Assembly (NCBI GenBank): GCA_035041965.1
Contig: JAPYMA010003012.1
Coordinates: 124,001-188,000, forward strand
DNA: 64,000 nucleotides
Source: Anisakis pegreffii
Lineage: Eukaryota > Nematoda > Chromadorea > Rhabditida > Anisakidae
Direction of reading: 5' to 3'
Positions 25,156 through 39,100 of the stretch are shown here, one piece after another (within the stretch, counting starts at the first letter, position 1; every line of letters starts with the position of its first letter). A program made the translations under genes and the position numbers. Under the pieces are notes generated by a model, which ran no database searches, was not told where the DNA came from, and was given only the letters and a program-made list of their open reading frames with translations.

Positions 25156-25482
25156 TCACATTTCCATACCGTTTTCGATGATGTCAACAAGAATGCAATT
25201 CGCATAAGTATAAGGCATCAGCTTGTTGTGTTGTCGGAGCGTAATTCGGTGATCTTTCGCTGGACTGTTTGAGAATGCACTATGGAATTGGATCAAGCAT
25301 TTTTCATCAGTTCGCTGATGGCTTATAGTTTTGCTGATGAAATGTGGAGCTTCTCTCAAAAGTTCTGAGCGCTTGATGCGCTCAGAATTCTCAAGCGCAG
25401 CTTGTAGCTTGTGCGCATGTCTAAAGCAGTGTTTTGATGTATCAACAATGGGACCATCTGAACGTAATAAATGAGTGTTCAT
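25156..25482 (-). CDS. Candidate minus-strand ORF or exon, unknown product (108 codons)
   Basis: A minus-strand ORF with protein-like composition (segments CFRHAHKLQAALENSERIK and SNSPAKDHRITLRQHNK). A TTCAG acceptor-like site lies near its 5' end and a G|GTATGG donor-like site near its 3' end, so it could be an internal exon. No family is recognised and no partner exons were found. A perfect 10-bp hairpin (25363-25387) falls inside it, encoding SERIKRSE. Confidence 0.22.
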   Translation of the reverse strand: MNTHLLRSDGPIVDTSKHCFRHAHKLQAALENSERIKRSELLREAPHFISKTISHQRTDEKCLIQFHSAFSNSPAKDHRITLRQHNKLMPYTYANCILVDIIENGMEM

Positions 25483-28400
25483 AAGAACATGAGTCGTTGA
25501 TTATTCGCTGTTTCAAACATCAACCACATTTGAATATTTCAAGAGTCGTCTTATGTACTGAACCGGTCGCTGTGGATTTGAATCATTCATCTATTTTGTG
25601 TTACTGACGAATCAATGTTGATTAATTTTTCCTATTTTTTCCATATTTGCACAATAATATTTTCAAAATTGTTGTTTTTATCATAAGGAATTGTCTTCTT
25701 AGGATGAAGAACAACAAACTCATTGATCAAGGGATCAATTTCAAGACGTCAGAGAAGGTGGGAATTGGGGAACCCTGACCAAACTACTTAGCTGATGAGG
25801 TTTTTTGAAATTAATACTTTTAGTGCAGTGAAATTACTGGATATTTCACATCTGAAAGCATTCTAAAGCGTCGATTCTGTCAGTTATAAAGCATATTTAG
25901 CCCCACTCGAACAAATTACAACATTTGACAAGTCTCTTTGACTATGACAGACGAAAGAATCAAAGATGTGAGCCACTATCAAAACGTTTTATAATCTACG
26001 AGAATCGAAGCTGTCCTCCATTGGTTCCTTGAAAAAATTCCCTTAGCAAAGAGATGGATCATGGTTGACGGTTAACATGACAGTGTATGCATCATTCCGG
26101 TCGTGCAGATGAACAAATAAATGATATTTTACATCTCTATCTGCTACTTCACTGAATATCATTCATTTTCAAAAGTTGTTCAAATCGTCATCACCGAATG
26201 TAGCACATTCCCCTCGAATATCCAGTGCATGTCGTCATCATTCAATCGTTAAAGTGGCCATCCATAAGCACTTATTCATTTCGGGTCCATCTTCTGTTGT
26301 TTTCACCGATAAATCCATATCATATTGAAATAATAGATTGAAATGCAGCGAGTGATTCATTCAATGCGCTTTTAGCGTGAAGTATTTTGACGAGAGAATT
26401 TCTCATGCGTACGATTCCTTCTTGAATGGTCACATCACTTTCAATACTTTAGTTCTCTTTCACCAAACTTTTCGCCAGTTTTTGCGCAATACATGTTCTG
26501 TGCGTTGCTTGCATTATGAAGCAGTCGTATGGATTGAGTCGCACATAAGCGCATTATTCTCTTAATGAGTGATGTGCAGAGTATGAACGCGCGTAATGTT
26601 CTTAATTATTCATTCCTTTGTCATTTCAAGAGGTTGTTTTCGTTGTTGAATTACATCATCTGTTGAGATTATCCCTTGAACGCATGATTTGTTGAAGCAT
26701 CGAAAAACACTTTTTATCATGGTTGACCAGTTGATGTCCTCGATGAATCCGCATAATTTTGTCATGTAAATTTAGGCATCCCGTCAACTCAGCTCATCAG
26801 TGATTCTGAAAACAGCCTCTAACAACCGCTTTCAATTTCAGTGTATTTTTCATTGAAGCATTAACCGGTTCTGTTAAGTACGCAATAAATATCGATATCA
26901 CGTTCCGGTAAATCCAAGAATAGTCATTTGGCTCTAGAAATACAGCAGTAAAAGAGTGGAATAAATCAGTATCCCCTATAAGAAAATAGTGAAAATTAAT
27001 ATGAAAAAGCGTACGTATAGGTTGAAATGCTCTTTATTGGTGTTATTGACGATTATTTATGAATGAGTGAACGATTCATAATATTCAATTAATGGAATAT
27101 ATATATAATTGTACAATACTTTCAATGATCAATCACATTCAATCAACCAAACATTCATTACATTTACAATATCGCATTCATTTCCGTTAAATGATGCAGC
27201 ATCTCAGTGCATTTCCTCATCGTCACTTTGACCCATCCATATAATAATATCTACTATGCCCTTTTGTATATGTATTCTTCGAACCCCTCTCCTCTCAGTC
27301 ACAACACATCCCATCTAACCATACCCTCACATCGCCACTCATTCATACCCTCAATCAATCGAAACGTTTGCACGCTGTGCACGTAAAACATGTGCACCAT
27401 TCATTCTATCGTCAACATGTTTTGCTTCTTGATCGTTCGCGTTTTTTTTTGTCGTTTCATTTTTTTATTGCATTCTTGCGAAACTTTAGAATTCGTATTC
27501 ATTGCAGGAATTATGTTCTTTGTTAAAGAACCGTTTTTTTTTACGTTTAAAACACGATTTTCGAGGTTGCATTCTCATTTTTTAGCGGTGTTTTTGTCCT
27601 ATTTTCTTGCTGCACATCCGGAATATTTCCTGCAAACAATCCGAGTGCGTATTCATGTTCAAGAATTACGAATACTTTGCAGTGATGTATAAATCTCCAA
27701 TGTGCCAGACATTATTTTGAAGTTATGTAAACGTTCGTTGTAAAAACGAGAAGCAAATTTGAAAGGTTCCTTTCCGAAATACAATTCATATTTTAATGGA
27801 ATTACTTGTTTTATGAGGTTATTTGTTTTGATTCAGTTTAACGTCGGAGCAGTTCCCAATAACATTCCCACTATTTTTTTTAGTTATTGTACAGTATATA
27901 GCATTTTTCGTTCCATTGTGAACAAAAGGTATGGTCGCTTCTGGGAAATATTCTTCTTTCATTGTTTCCATGTTTGTGTTCTTCATTGTTTTTATGTTAT
28001 TTTCACGAACTTTTTTCAATTCTTGGGAGTTCGTATTGCTTCTGATTCGTTGAACGTACAAAAAAGTTAGAGATTGTTTGAGGTTTTTTCTCACGCTTCG
28101 CATGTCTTTTGAATATATCACTCTATCAGTAAGTGTTCAATCGAATACTTCAGATATGTCTAATGATTACTCGATGTTATCAATTGTTTTCTTCGTTGAA
28201 AGATTATCAACCGCTAAAATGCCCATTCAGAACCAAAGAAATGACTCGTGTAGACTGATCAAATGCAGTTGAATGTGTTGTTGTGCTATCGGGAAAGTTG
28301 GACGGTTGAAGTGCTTTGCGAAATGTATTGCTTCGAATTATTGTTCATTACTCATTCGATTTCATTATGTGCATAATGCCCTCTTCAGAATGATTTTGTT

Positions 28401-29814
28401 ATGCTATACACGCCAAAACTTTATGCTGTATATGTAATTCAGTTATCGTTGGCTTTATGAGATGTGAGTTAGGATAAGAAATATATATCTTGATGTAATA
28501 TAGTAAATCGTACCTCTATGGATGGATGATCGAAATAATTCAAGTAGTGTGAATCTAGTTAAGAATTGTTTCTTTTAGGTGTTCTAGTAGCAGAACGCGC
28601 TGAAAAAGTTATTGGTGCCTGCTGCTGCGTACACATGAAACAATTTTCATAGTAAGAATTCGAGAGAAAAAAAACGGAAAGTTATTATTAGGAATTTATT
28701 CACATGAAAATTCTGGTGCAAAAAATTGGAAACGCGTTCGAATCGCATTGTGTATCAAACATTTTTGCATTGCTTAATCAATTGAGTGTGTTTAAAATGT
28801 GTTTCGAAAGTGCCTCATTGTTCATTTCAAGAGTGCGATACATACACAATTCACCATGTGAAACTCGCTTTAACGATCATTTATTTAGGTATTAACTTCA
28901 GAAAGCATTTTATGAAACGTCTTCTGTCTACACACAACTTATTTGCGATAAATATTCGCTTTTTGTTGTAAGTTTGAAATGAAGTCTGAACGATTCTCTG
29001 AATTGAGTTACACCAGTTGTGTTGAAATGTTTTTTCGTTCGTCTCGTTTCAACAATGCGTTCATTTTCTTAATACGTGCTGGCCCCTTCATTTGGAAAAG
29101 TTTTCCTTACCTCCATTAGTGAATTATTCGATAGGTGGTTATTCCATTCGGGTGATCTATAGCTCAGTTATTTGTTTGAATTTCAAATTAATCTTCTTGA
29201 TACCTGCCTCTGAGCTTGAATGCAGTTACGTTTTTTTTCGTCAATGTTCACCCTTTTCCATCATTGTAATCACTTTTATCATGATTGTTATTAATGTGGT
29301 TATTGACTTGATCATTGTTATTATTAGTGATTATTATTGTGGCCATTTTATCTCATTTTATTTATTAATCCGGTCAGTATTCATAAACTTAATGGTGCTA
29401 TAGAAAACGTCAAAACAGAAATGACTTATTTTTCACTGAGGTCATCATTAAATTTTGTCAGCAACAGCAATAATATCGTATCGTATCACAATCCAGTTTC
29501 CTCATATCAACTCAAAATCTTACTTTCAGTATTGGTATTCTAACTCAGGAATTTCCTTCTTTCCAAATTTAATAAAATTCTTTCCAACAAGTACCATACA
29601 ACGATCCTAGTTTCGAAAGGTACGCATAACTCAGTCAAACCTGAAATATTCCACAAAAAGTCACATGCGTTCTCAAATAAATATTCACCGTAATACACGA
29701 CAATTGTTCATATGTACCTCTTCATATGAACGCTCACTGAATGTTTCTGTGGGTGCGAAATTGTGTTTATTCATTGACATTAGATTTATGAGGATATTGT
29801 TCGTGAAGATGGCT

Positions 29815-29890
29815 TTTTCAAGCACGTATCTTGTTTTGTTTTTTTCCGAATGATTTGATGTCAGATTTCGTTTTTTTTTCTAGTAAAAAA
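29815..29890 (+). repeat. Direct repeat upstream of let-413 exon 1
   Basis: About 75 bp (TTTTTCAAGCAC, then GTATCTTGTTTTG, TTTGATGTCAGATTTCG and a T-run to TAGTAAAAA) that recurs in diverged form at 30427-30507, so the two copies flank the first coding exon. Confidence 0.6.
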
Positions 29891-30132
29891 AGTGCATGAA
29901 ATTGTTGTTTGTTTACTGATGTTTAATTCTTTTATCGACGAATCTATTCGTTCAATTAGCGATATCAACTTATGAATGCTCACTGGTAGAAGCCTTCACA
30001 AGCTTTTCGTTAATCGCTATTGTGTCCATTTACGTGCAATGATGACTGCGTGATAAAGAAAGTAGTGATCTTAAGAGGGTACCATTATTGGTGATCAGTG
30101 AAGGTGGTAGTTGGGATCGGATCGAACGAGTG

Positions 30133-33100
30133 ATGCCCATCTTTTCGTGTATACCATTCGCATGTTCTGGTCATGTAGATGTTATCGAGAAGAGACAGTG
30201 TAATTTGCACGATTTACCGATTGAAGTGGAACGATGTGCGAATTCGTTGGAGGAATTGTATCTGGATTGCAATCAAATATCAGACATCACTGAGGTAACG
30301 CTGTGCATTGCATTCGGCACTTTGATTGCTGTTTTATGATATAGTTTTATTTTGATGAGAAGTGAGTGCGATCTTGTTTCTTGTTCGTTGATGAGTTCGA
30401 ACAATGAGCCACAGTTGTAACTTTTCTTTTTCAAGCACACAAAAATGTATCTTATTTTTCTTTGTGAATAGTTTGATGTCAAATTTCGTTTTTTTTCTCG
30501 TAAAAACTTTTTCAGCGGAGCGAGGAAATTTTTTAATAAAAGTATCCGTTGCTAAACATGTACTATTATTAGTGAATGAAAAAATATTTCGCAAAGCCAC
30601 TTTCAAATCAATCATTCCATACGATAATTTCTTTATCAATCAATAAAAATACTCCCGATTATCAGCCGTAATGAGCTCATATTTTCATAAGTTCCCATCG
30701 GGAATGATGTAATCGCAGTCATCTGGGACAGTTGTCTCATTGACTCTTACTCATAGCAATCGCCATGTTCATAAATGAATCGAGTGAATTCGCTCATTTC
30801 AAGGAGTCATGCCAACATAAACATCATTTGAAGGGTTTGTGTCGATGCAAAAAACTGAAATGTTTGTCGTTAGGTCAGAACAAGATTCTACGCGTACCGC
30901 CATCAATTGGCTCATTAACGGCGCTTGAAGAACTTCACCTCGAAGATAACGGTATTGTTCGTTTTATCAAATTATCCATTCTTTACAAACTGAAAGTCAT
31001 TCCATATGCTTATTGCTGCATTCTTTTATCATTTTTATCATGTCATGCAATCATCATGTCATTTGACACTGCTTCAATCAATGAAAATCCGAGTTGGATC
31101 GATTGCTCTTTGTTGAATATTTGCTTGGTTACAAAAATTGGATGTAGTCAAGTTCATAGCCGAACGTGAGCACAACACAACAAACAATAAGGGAGTTGAA
31201 ACATGTGGAATGGTAAAAGCAATTTGAAGGCAATAAGAGTGTGCTTGGCGGCACACACACACCTCGTAAAAATCAACGATCGCGTGATAGTTGTAGTGCA
31301 CGAATGCAATTGTGTGCTAGTGAACAGAAATATTATTCTGTCTTCGTTCCATTGTTTTTATTTTCTTCACAATGCATTTGTTCATCAACGAACAATTCAC
31401 GAATATTTTCGCAAAAATATCAGCAGTGAATTGAAATTCTGCGTTTTATTTATTGCCAGACGGTGAGATTGAATATCATCAAATCCGAAACGATGTATTG
31501 CACTGTTTAAACGATGCCTGGAAGTTTTTGAATAACGATCATGATTTCCGAAAAAATAACAAAATTTCTTCATTGTTGCATTTCAATATCATTCGATTTT
31601 CTCATCTCTTACTTCTTCATTAATTTCAAATTTTTCTTTCGTATTCACACGAAACACATATTTTTCCTTTCGTATGCACTATCCTGGGACTTTCTTGAAT
31701 CTTAGTGCTGATGTCCTAAAAGTACAATTGTCAGATTTTTGAGCATTACCTTTAATGTTGCACATTTGTTTTCGTGTTTGTTTTCAATGTAAACAAAATC
31801 CCCAAGAATTATGGCAGATGCGGAGCTAGTTAAGAATTGCCTTGCGATAATTATCGAACACATGAAAATTTAGAATGGCTGAAGATTAATTGCGAAGCAC
31901 TTGCTGTGAAATCGTAGGGAAATGGAAGATGCGAAGTTTTCTGTTTTTTTTCGTCTGAAAAAATGGAATTAAAAATTTGTTCGGGAATGAATTATGAGTC
32001 AGTGCAATAATTAAATGAGATGATGAATGACCGTAATGATACACGAATTTTGATCTTATTGCTGTTTGTTGTGCTGCTTTGACAGCAATACAGCCAGAGC
32101 TCTATTGAATATGTGATGGAACTTTTGAAAAATTTCGTACGTTTTTTTGATGGAAATCTTTTTTTTTTTGATGACCTTCAGATAGAATAACGTGAAGCTT
32201 TTTACGTGCTTCATTCTTCTTCTCGTTTTATATCTTCTTTTTTATTGGGCCTATCCATCGTCGTGTTCACTCTCTGCATTCTTTTCCAACCAGTTTTAGG
32301 ATCGAGTGGTTTTGTTTGAAAATGCTTGATTTTATGTCGGTTCGAAATCATTCACTATGATTTATATCTGTTCATCTGAGAAATAAAGCAAATGCACAAT
32401 ATCCAACGTAAAACAGTCAGGGTTAAATGAACAAATTGCACTGAAGAAAAGTGCGGAAATTGGCTTGAATACGATTTTGGAAGCTGTTGCATTTGGTCGT
32501 ATTCAATTAATCTTTGATTGGTTGTGTATTGGGATTTTGGATGTGCAATGCGAACACAGTGATAATTGTGAAAATGCAAATGGCTTTTAGTTTTTTTGCG
32601 AGTACTTAGAATATTTGTACTGAGGGTACTTTTGGGAGTGCTCAGAGCATTCTTATCCTACCATTAATTGTTGCACGTTCTCTCATGCGAATCAGTCTGA
32701 GGTCTCATCTGGAGATAGTTAATCTCATATAAATGCTGTGTGAAGGTTTATTCAAATGAATAATTTTATGCATCTAACACTTAAATTCAATTTATCAATT
32801 TTAACTTCATTTTATTGGTGCCTTCAAGTTGAGCATTACATAAAATTCAGAACTATCCGATCTACCGGAAGAGTTGGTGAAATGCAGCGATTTAAGAATA
32901 CTCGACTTACGACTCAATTTGTTGACAAGGTTCGTTTTCTGGAAATTTGTGTACCAGTTTTGCGTTGAATTTTCGTTCCTACGGAAATTCTAACCTAGAT
33001 ATAAGAAGTCAGTTTGTACTAAAGCGTAATTATAATATATAGTAAGTTTTATTTGTGTTCATAGATTTCGATGAAATGACTTAGCCTTGGTTTAATTTAC

Positions 33101-36100
33101 AATTAGATAGTTAGACTGTCTAATTGTAAATGGAGCCTTAGTTTCACCTTCCTATTCATGAATGATCTCACACCATTGTAATTTCGCATTATTAAACTTA
33201 CCGTTTTCATTCTCAGATGTGTACATTATAATAGAATGTGAAATTTCAGATTACCAGAAGTCATCTCAAAATTATCTTCCCTAACGCATTTGTATCTGTT
33301 TGAAACATCATTAACACAACTTCCACCAGATATCGATAAATTGAAAAATCTTCGATCACTTGATGTTCGTTCGTTTTTACTTTTGTTTCGTGCATCATTT
33401 TTCGGTCATAATTCATTCTTTGTTTGTAGTTTTAATTTGTATTTTTGTTCTTTTTCGCTTCATTTCGACCGAATAATGCCGTATGGAATTATCAGCAAGA
33501 AAAAGGGAATTCACTCCGTGTAAATTGAAGTGAATCGAAATCGTGAATGTAATCCTGGAATTTAGGTTCGTGAAAACCAGCTTCGTGCACTGCCTCCAGC
33601 ATTGTGCCAATTGAAACAACTCAGAGAATTGGATCTTGGTCGCAATGAACTTTCTCATTTGGTAATTCTTTTCAGTTTGCGAGCAAAGAAAAAATTGTTT
33701 CCATTTCTGATTCATTCGAAGTCATATGATCGTAAACATCCAGGTGGATGATGCTGTGGGGTAAATGTTTATAATTAATTGCAGCCGTTGAATCTGGGAT
33801 CGTTGGAGAATTTAGAGGATTTATACGTGGATCACAATTTATTATCATCGTTACCGGATTCGTTAACAAGCTGCGACAAATTAAGAGTATTGGATGTATC
33901 GCAGAACGATTTGTGTTCATTACCAAAGCAAATCGGTGATTTGAAGTTATTGGATGAATTGAACATCGCTGAAAATCGTATTGCTCAGTTGCCAGAAACG
34001 ATTGGTATGCAATGATTATTCTATTTTATTTTCAGTTTTTTAAATTGCATTTTTGTTTTTCTATTGTTCCATTACAATAAGTTCGATTATTCGAATGATA
34101 CAAATGTTACTCTCACTAGTGCAAAATTTCTTATTTGAAAGCCGTTTACTTATAGGTGATATATAGATGATGATAAATGATCACTATCAATATTATGACA
34201 TATGTGATGAATTGCTGAACATTACCTGTTTCTTCGAGATTATTTCCTTACTTTTGTTTTCAATTTCAATCTCAAGGAATTCTGATATCCAACGGTCGTA
34301 TAGAATTGAGGAATGGTGAACTGTTGAGAGCTGTGCATAGCGTTGATCCTGATGAATTTAAGGTTCTCTAAAGAAATTAACCTTTCTGAAGGCAGATTCA
34401 AATGCTTTGACAGAATTGAGTGCAGCAATTGGTGATTGCCATTCATTATCAGAAATATATCTCTTCAATAACCAACTCACGGTCGGTGCTTCTTTTCACC
34501 GTTAAATTAATCACATCAAATGATATAATCCATAGCCACATACCCATCATTTCATATTTCATTTGTTACTTTAGATTTGTCCGCAATTGATCATGAAAGT
34601 AATTAATGTGATTAAGTAACAATTTGTTATAGCAAACTAACGGCTTGTGTTGCTTTACTCAGTTTACAATCATTTCATCCTGTTGAACGTTAATGTGTTG
34701 ATATTTTCAGACTCTGCCAAGTTCACTTGGAAATCTGAAAGAATTGAGTGTGTTGTCGGTTGCTGAAAATCAGCTGGAAGAGATTCCTTCAACGGTGCAT
34801 TCTGCTTTTCTTTGAATCATTATCACTCAAATTAATGTTTCTTCGAAACTTAAATCTCTATTATGATCTAACTCAAATGCGAAAATAACGATGTAAGTAA
34901 GTGTTCAGATCGGTGGATGTACGAAAGTATCCATATTGACCTTACGTGGTAATCGACTGCGTCAGCTGCCCATCGAGATCGGTCGACTCGCCAATCTACG
35001 AGTTTTGGATCTTTGTGATAATATTCTTCAGTTCCTTCCGTTCACCATCAACGTTCTCTTCAATCTTCGAGCACTTTGGTTGTCTGTTGATCAGGTAAGT
35101 GTTACGAGTGCTTCTCTTCAAAGACTTCGTTTATTTGATGAATATCATCTTAATTTCCATTCATATTATTATCACTTCTGTGTATATTTTTTCAGAAAAA
35201 AGTTTGCATTTGTCGATCTCTTTTTTAGCATATCTCAAGTATTCTCTTTTTTGTTATGTTATTGTTGAATTATAGACATCTCCACTTGTCCCATTTGAAT
35301 CGGTACAAGATCCGGGTACACATGTTAAAGTGTTGACCACCTACCTTCTGCCTCAAGGGAAATGCGAAGGTTGTTTCATTATGTTTTCGGCTGCTTATCA
35401 CTGACTTGAATGAGTCGTCTTTTATGGAAATGAGCTGTCATCTGACATTAAGTGAATGGTGTGTTTTGAATGAGCGAATTTTTTAGAAGAAGCTGGAATA
35501 GTGACACATCAACGTAGAACAACATCTGGAGTGAATGTGAGGTTCGGTAGTGAAGAGGGCGATGTGAGCGGTGAAGATGAGTCTGTCGGACATTTCGAAC
35601 GCAAGGGAACACCGCATCCCAAAACACGATCTCGTGCAGTCACTCCACGTCGACAATCTATTGATGGCCATTTCATACCGCATAATCAGACTGTACGTGT
35701 TTCACTCCATCCGATATAATCGCAGAATAATTTGTTACTATGATTACCGCTTATCTCTTAAGTATGGTTGGTTGTTGTTATTTGAGTATGCACAATGGAT
35801 GGCGTATCAAGTTCTTGTTCATATTGTATTTGGAAAATGTATGCTTTTCCAAAGAGAAATGTTCTTTAAATGCATGCTCAAGCATAAAAAGTGTGCTGTT
35901 CCAGGAGAACAATGCAGATCTGACGTTGTCATTGCGGCGTAAAAGTGCTGGTGATATGCCGAATGCTGAAGGAAGCATCCAGAAGTCATCGAATCAAGCG
36001 AATGGAACGAGTGCGGAACGGAGCGGAGCAAATTCATTAGTTCGTTGTCAATTTTATTTCAACAGCGATATAGACGCATTCAGACTGTTTTTTTGGGCAA

Positions 36101-39100
36101 ATTGTCATCATATATGATTGTACAACCAATTTCTGCAATGACTTTTATTGTTTGCTGTTTACTGCATTCATCAGCCGAGTTCATCAGTTTTTAGGCGCCA
36201 ATATCCGAAAGTGACGAGAAAATGAATGTCAACCAACTGCCCGATTTGATCGCCAATAATGATTCATTTCGATCGGAATGTCGCATAATGGTTCGTCGAG
36301 ATGAGAGAATTGGCTTTGGTTTGTCAATTACAGGTGGTATTGAATGTGAACCGTACAAGGTTTTTCGTTTCTTTTGTCTTGTCCTTTTGAGCTAAAATTT
36401 GTATCCTTTGTTTTTGTAATGGTTATTGTTTCATTTCACTAGTTGTGTTTGGATGCAAATAAACGTTTTCAATATTTATTTTCAGGCGGATGATAATGGA
36501 TTGTTCGTGTCTGGTGTTGTTGCAAACGGGCCATCGCAGTCGTCTGGACTTATGGTCGGTGATAAGATTCTGTCTGTGAATGGTCATTCAGTTGTTGATC
36601 AATCACATTATGTAAGTCTCGTATATATCTCGTTAATTAATGCACCTCATCAAAACTGTTGAATTTACTCAGTGTTATTGCTCTTCTTCAGACGGTTGCT
36701 GAGATGATGCAGAAGGTGGATCAAGTTGAATTACTGATACAACGTGAACAGCAACCAAGCACGTCCTCGTCTCATTTAGGCGTTCGTTCTTTAATTATTC
36801 CATAGTTCATTTTCAGGTTTTCATTTTATCACAAAATAGCGACTCGATTGAATAAAATCAACTTCAGTAACTTAACCAGGGCTCTTCTGGAGATAGACTC
36901 TCATTTTCCTTACATTTATTCGACTGCATTTCGTTTGTACTTATTGTTGTTTCACAAAGGTGTTTTTATGCACATTTCTCCGCAATCCCGTAGAACAAAT
37001 GAAGATTTTTTTCTCACTTACCTGTTTTATATTGTGTAATGGTTTGTTGGAATACTTTTTGGATGCGTTGTTTGTACGTTTGCGTGACCCGTAAACGTAT
37101 TCACAAATGAAAGTATTCGGCATGCGAACAAATTTTCCATTGCAATTTTTTGAAGAGGAAAATGTTTTCGAATATATTAAAGTGTTTTGTACCGAATGAA
37201 AACAAAATTGGACGAAAGATTCTGATATTTCAGAATGATGATGTAAAGAAGGAAGAAACAAATGAAGAAAGTGTCGATGAGAATAAAAATCCAAATGAGA
37301 CAACAACTTGCGAGCAGTTGATCTCAACAACGATTCAGCGCGATTTGAATGGGTCGTTGGGATTTGAGGTGGATGCAGATAAAGGGAATTTGGTCGTGAA
37401 ATCGATCATATCGCCATCTGATACGCTCAAACAAAGTCCAATTCAAGTTGGCGATCATCTTCTATCGGTTCGCTTTTTAGCTTTAAATCATTTCTCCTTT
37501 TGCTTTTTTCAAATGAAATTGTAATTTTATGTGCTCGCTTCAAGCTTTGCTTACAATCAGCACATTCGACGTGCGCTGAACTCCGATCGTATTATTGATT
37601 TAGATCAATGGCAAAACGCTAACTGGATCACATTTGGATGTAGTGAAAGAGTTGATGTCTGATGAGAACTCGAATGAAGTGTATGTGGTTGTGAGACGTC
37701 AACAATCGAGCAGTAAATATCGTGGATTCGTGACGAAATCAGATTGCTCGTTGATATCGAGTGTGTCTGAAACACCGACAGAAGGTGCGTTCACGACTGA
37801 CACACAAACAGATCAGTCATTCGGAATGGATGATAATGCTGAACAGACGATTACTGCTGACATTTCAACTGCACGTGTCGAGGTTCGTTCGAGTGAAGAA
37901 GTCGCTATCGAGGCGATTGACACTCAAGAAGCTCGAGATCAGTGTTCATCAATCAATGCTAATATACAGCAATCGGATCAGGTGAATTCGTTCATTCTTT
38001 CGATGTGTGCTCAATATGCACGCTAGTAACCTCCGAGCAACTGAAAATTCGCTGTGTGAAGGAACTTTTGGTGAAAGAGCAGGAACGTTCTTTACTGAGG
38101 GGTGATTGAAGCAATATTTCTTGTGCACAACAGTCGACATTTGCAGCTGTGAAAAGAGGAATCTGTAGTGATTCTTTTTTTTGTGTTAGGACCATATTCT
38201 GATTACCACAATCAATCGAGAGGTACGAATTTAGAAATATCATAAAACTTTCCTGAATGATCACGAAGAGTTGTTGAATTTAGAAGTCGTCTGATGCTCG
38301 CAACAATCTACAAATATCATCATCCAATAATTTGTCCTCTTCTCAATCAGCAATTCGTATCGCTCCACCTGTTGCACCCAAACCAAAAATTTTATTCATC
38401 AGTAACAATAACACTGATAGTAATAAAATGAATGGAATCTCAGAGGTTATTATTCCTGATTCATTTCAGTTGATTTTTCTGTCAATCTCTTGTCATTTTT
38501 AACACTCGATGGAGATGAAGATGTAAAACTAAACTTCATCAAAAAAAAAAACAAATTTCTGACTTTATAATTACAACTGCAATGAATCACTTCTCACTGA
38601 TTGCTTTCTTGTACACAAAAAGATTGTTTTATTAAGGTTCTGAATCAGCAAGTTGTGAACAATACAAGCGAGCCCGAAAAGATGACAATATTGTCTAAAA
38701 TCAAAAAATTCGAAAGTGTTTCACAAGTGCCAGAATTGGAACCACAGGGAGATGAACAACAGCCTTTACCTGGTAGAGCACCTGCATCGTTTGAAATTCT
38801 ATTTGATTTTTGAACAGAGAAGTTTTTCAGCAGTCGTGATAATGTGTGGAATTAAACTAATGATTGTTCAAATGACCGTGTGATTGCAGCCAAGAAACCG
38901 TTGGTGAGTGCGGCTGATATCGAAAAGATGAAAGAGGAGGAGAATAAGAAGTTGGCGAATTCATTTTCGATGGATGTCGATGAATATTCAAGCACTGATT
39001 TCTCATTCGAGCACTTGCTCAGTAATAAGTTAGTTACACACCTTTTTTCATAGTAGTTATTGTGCTTTGCTTTCTATTAAATCTCCGAGTTGTTGAGCTG

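Larger units (their letters stand above)
18470..30132. other. 11.7-kb gene-free region between the two Scribble-family genes
   Basis: No exon of a known family was recognised on either strand. It holds the inverted-repeat element 23359-23853, a short (CAGT)n tract and two weak ORFs listed separately. It presumably includes the 3'UTR of the upstream gene and the promoter of let-413. An unfamiliar gene with short exons could have been missed here. Confidence 0.5.
30133..35094 (+). other. Leucine-rich-repeat-coding part of let-413
   Basis: Nine exons encode a continuous array of about 16 repeats of the 23-residue LAP type, for example LREFxxLDLGRN-like units such as QLRELDLGRNELSHL and VLDVSQNDLCSLPKQIGDL, closing with LPFTINVLFNLRALWLS. 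LRRs anchor LAP proteins at the lateral cortex. Confidence 0.88.

Noticed and set aside
27390..28070. Two adjacent + strand ORFs of about 100 codons, very hydrophobic.
   Set aside because: They follow T-rich sequence and give Phe/Leu/Ile-rich translations; no signal peptide or topology pattern of a known family.
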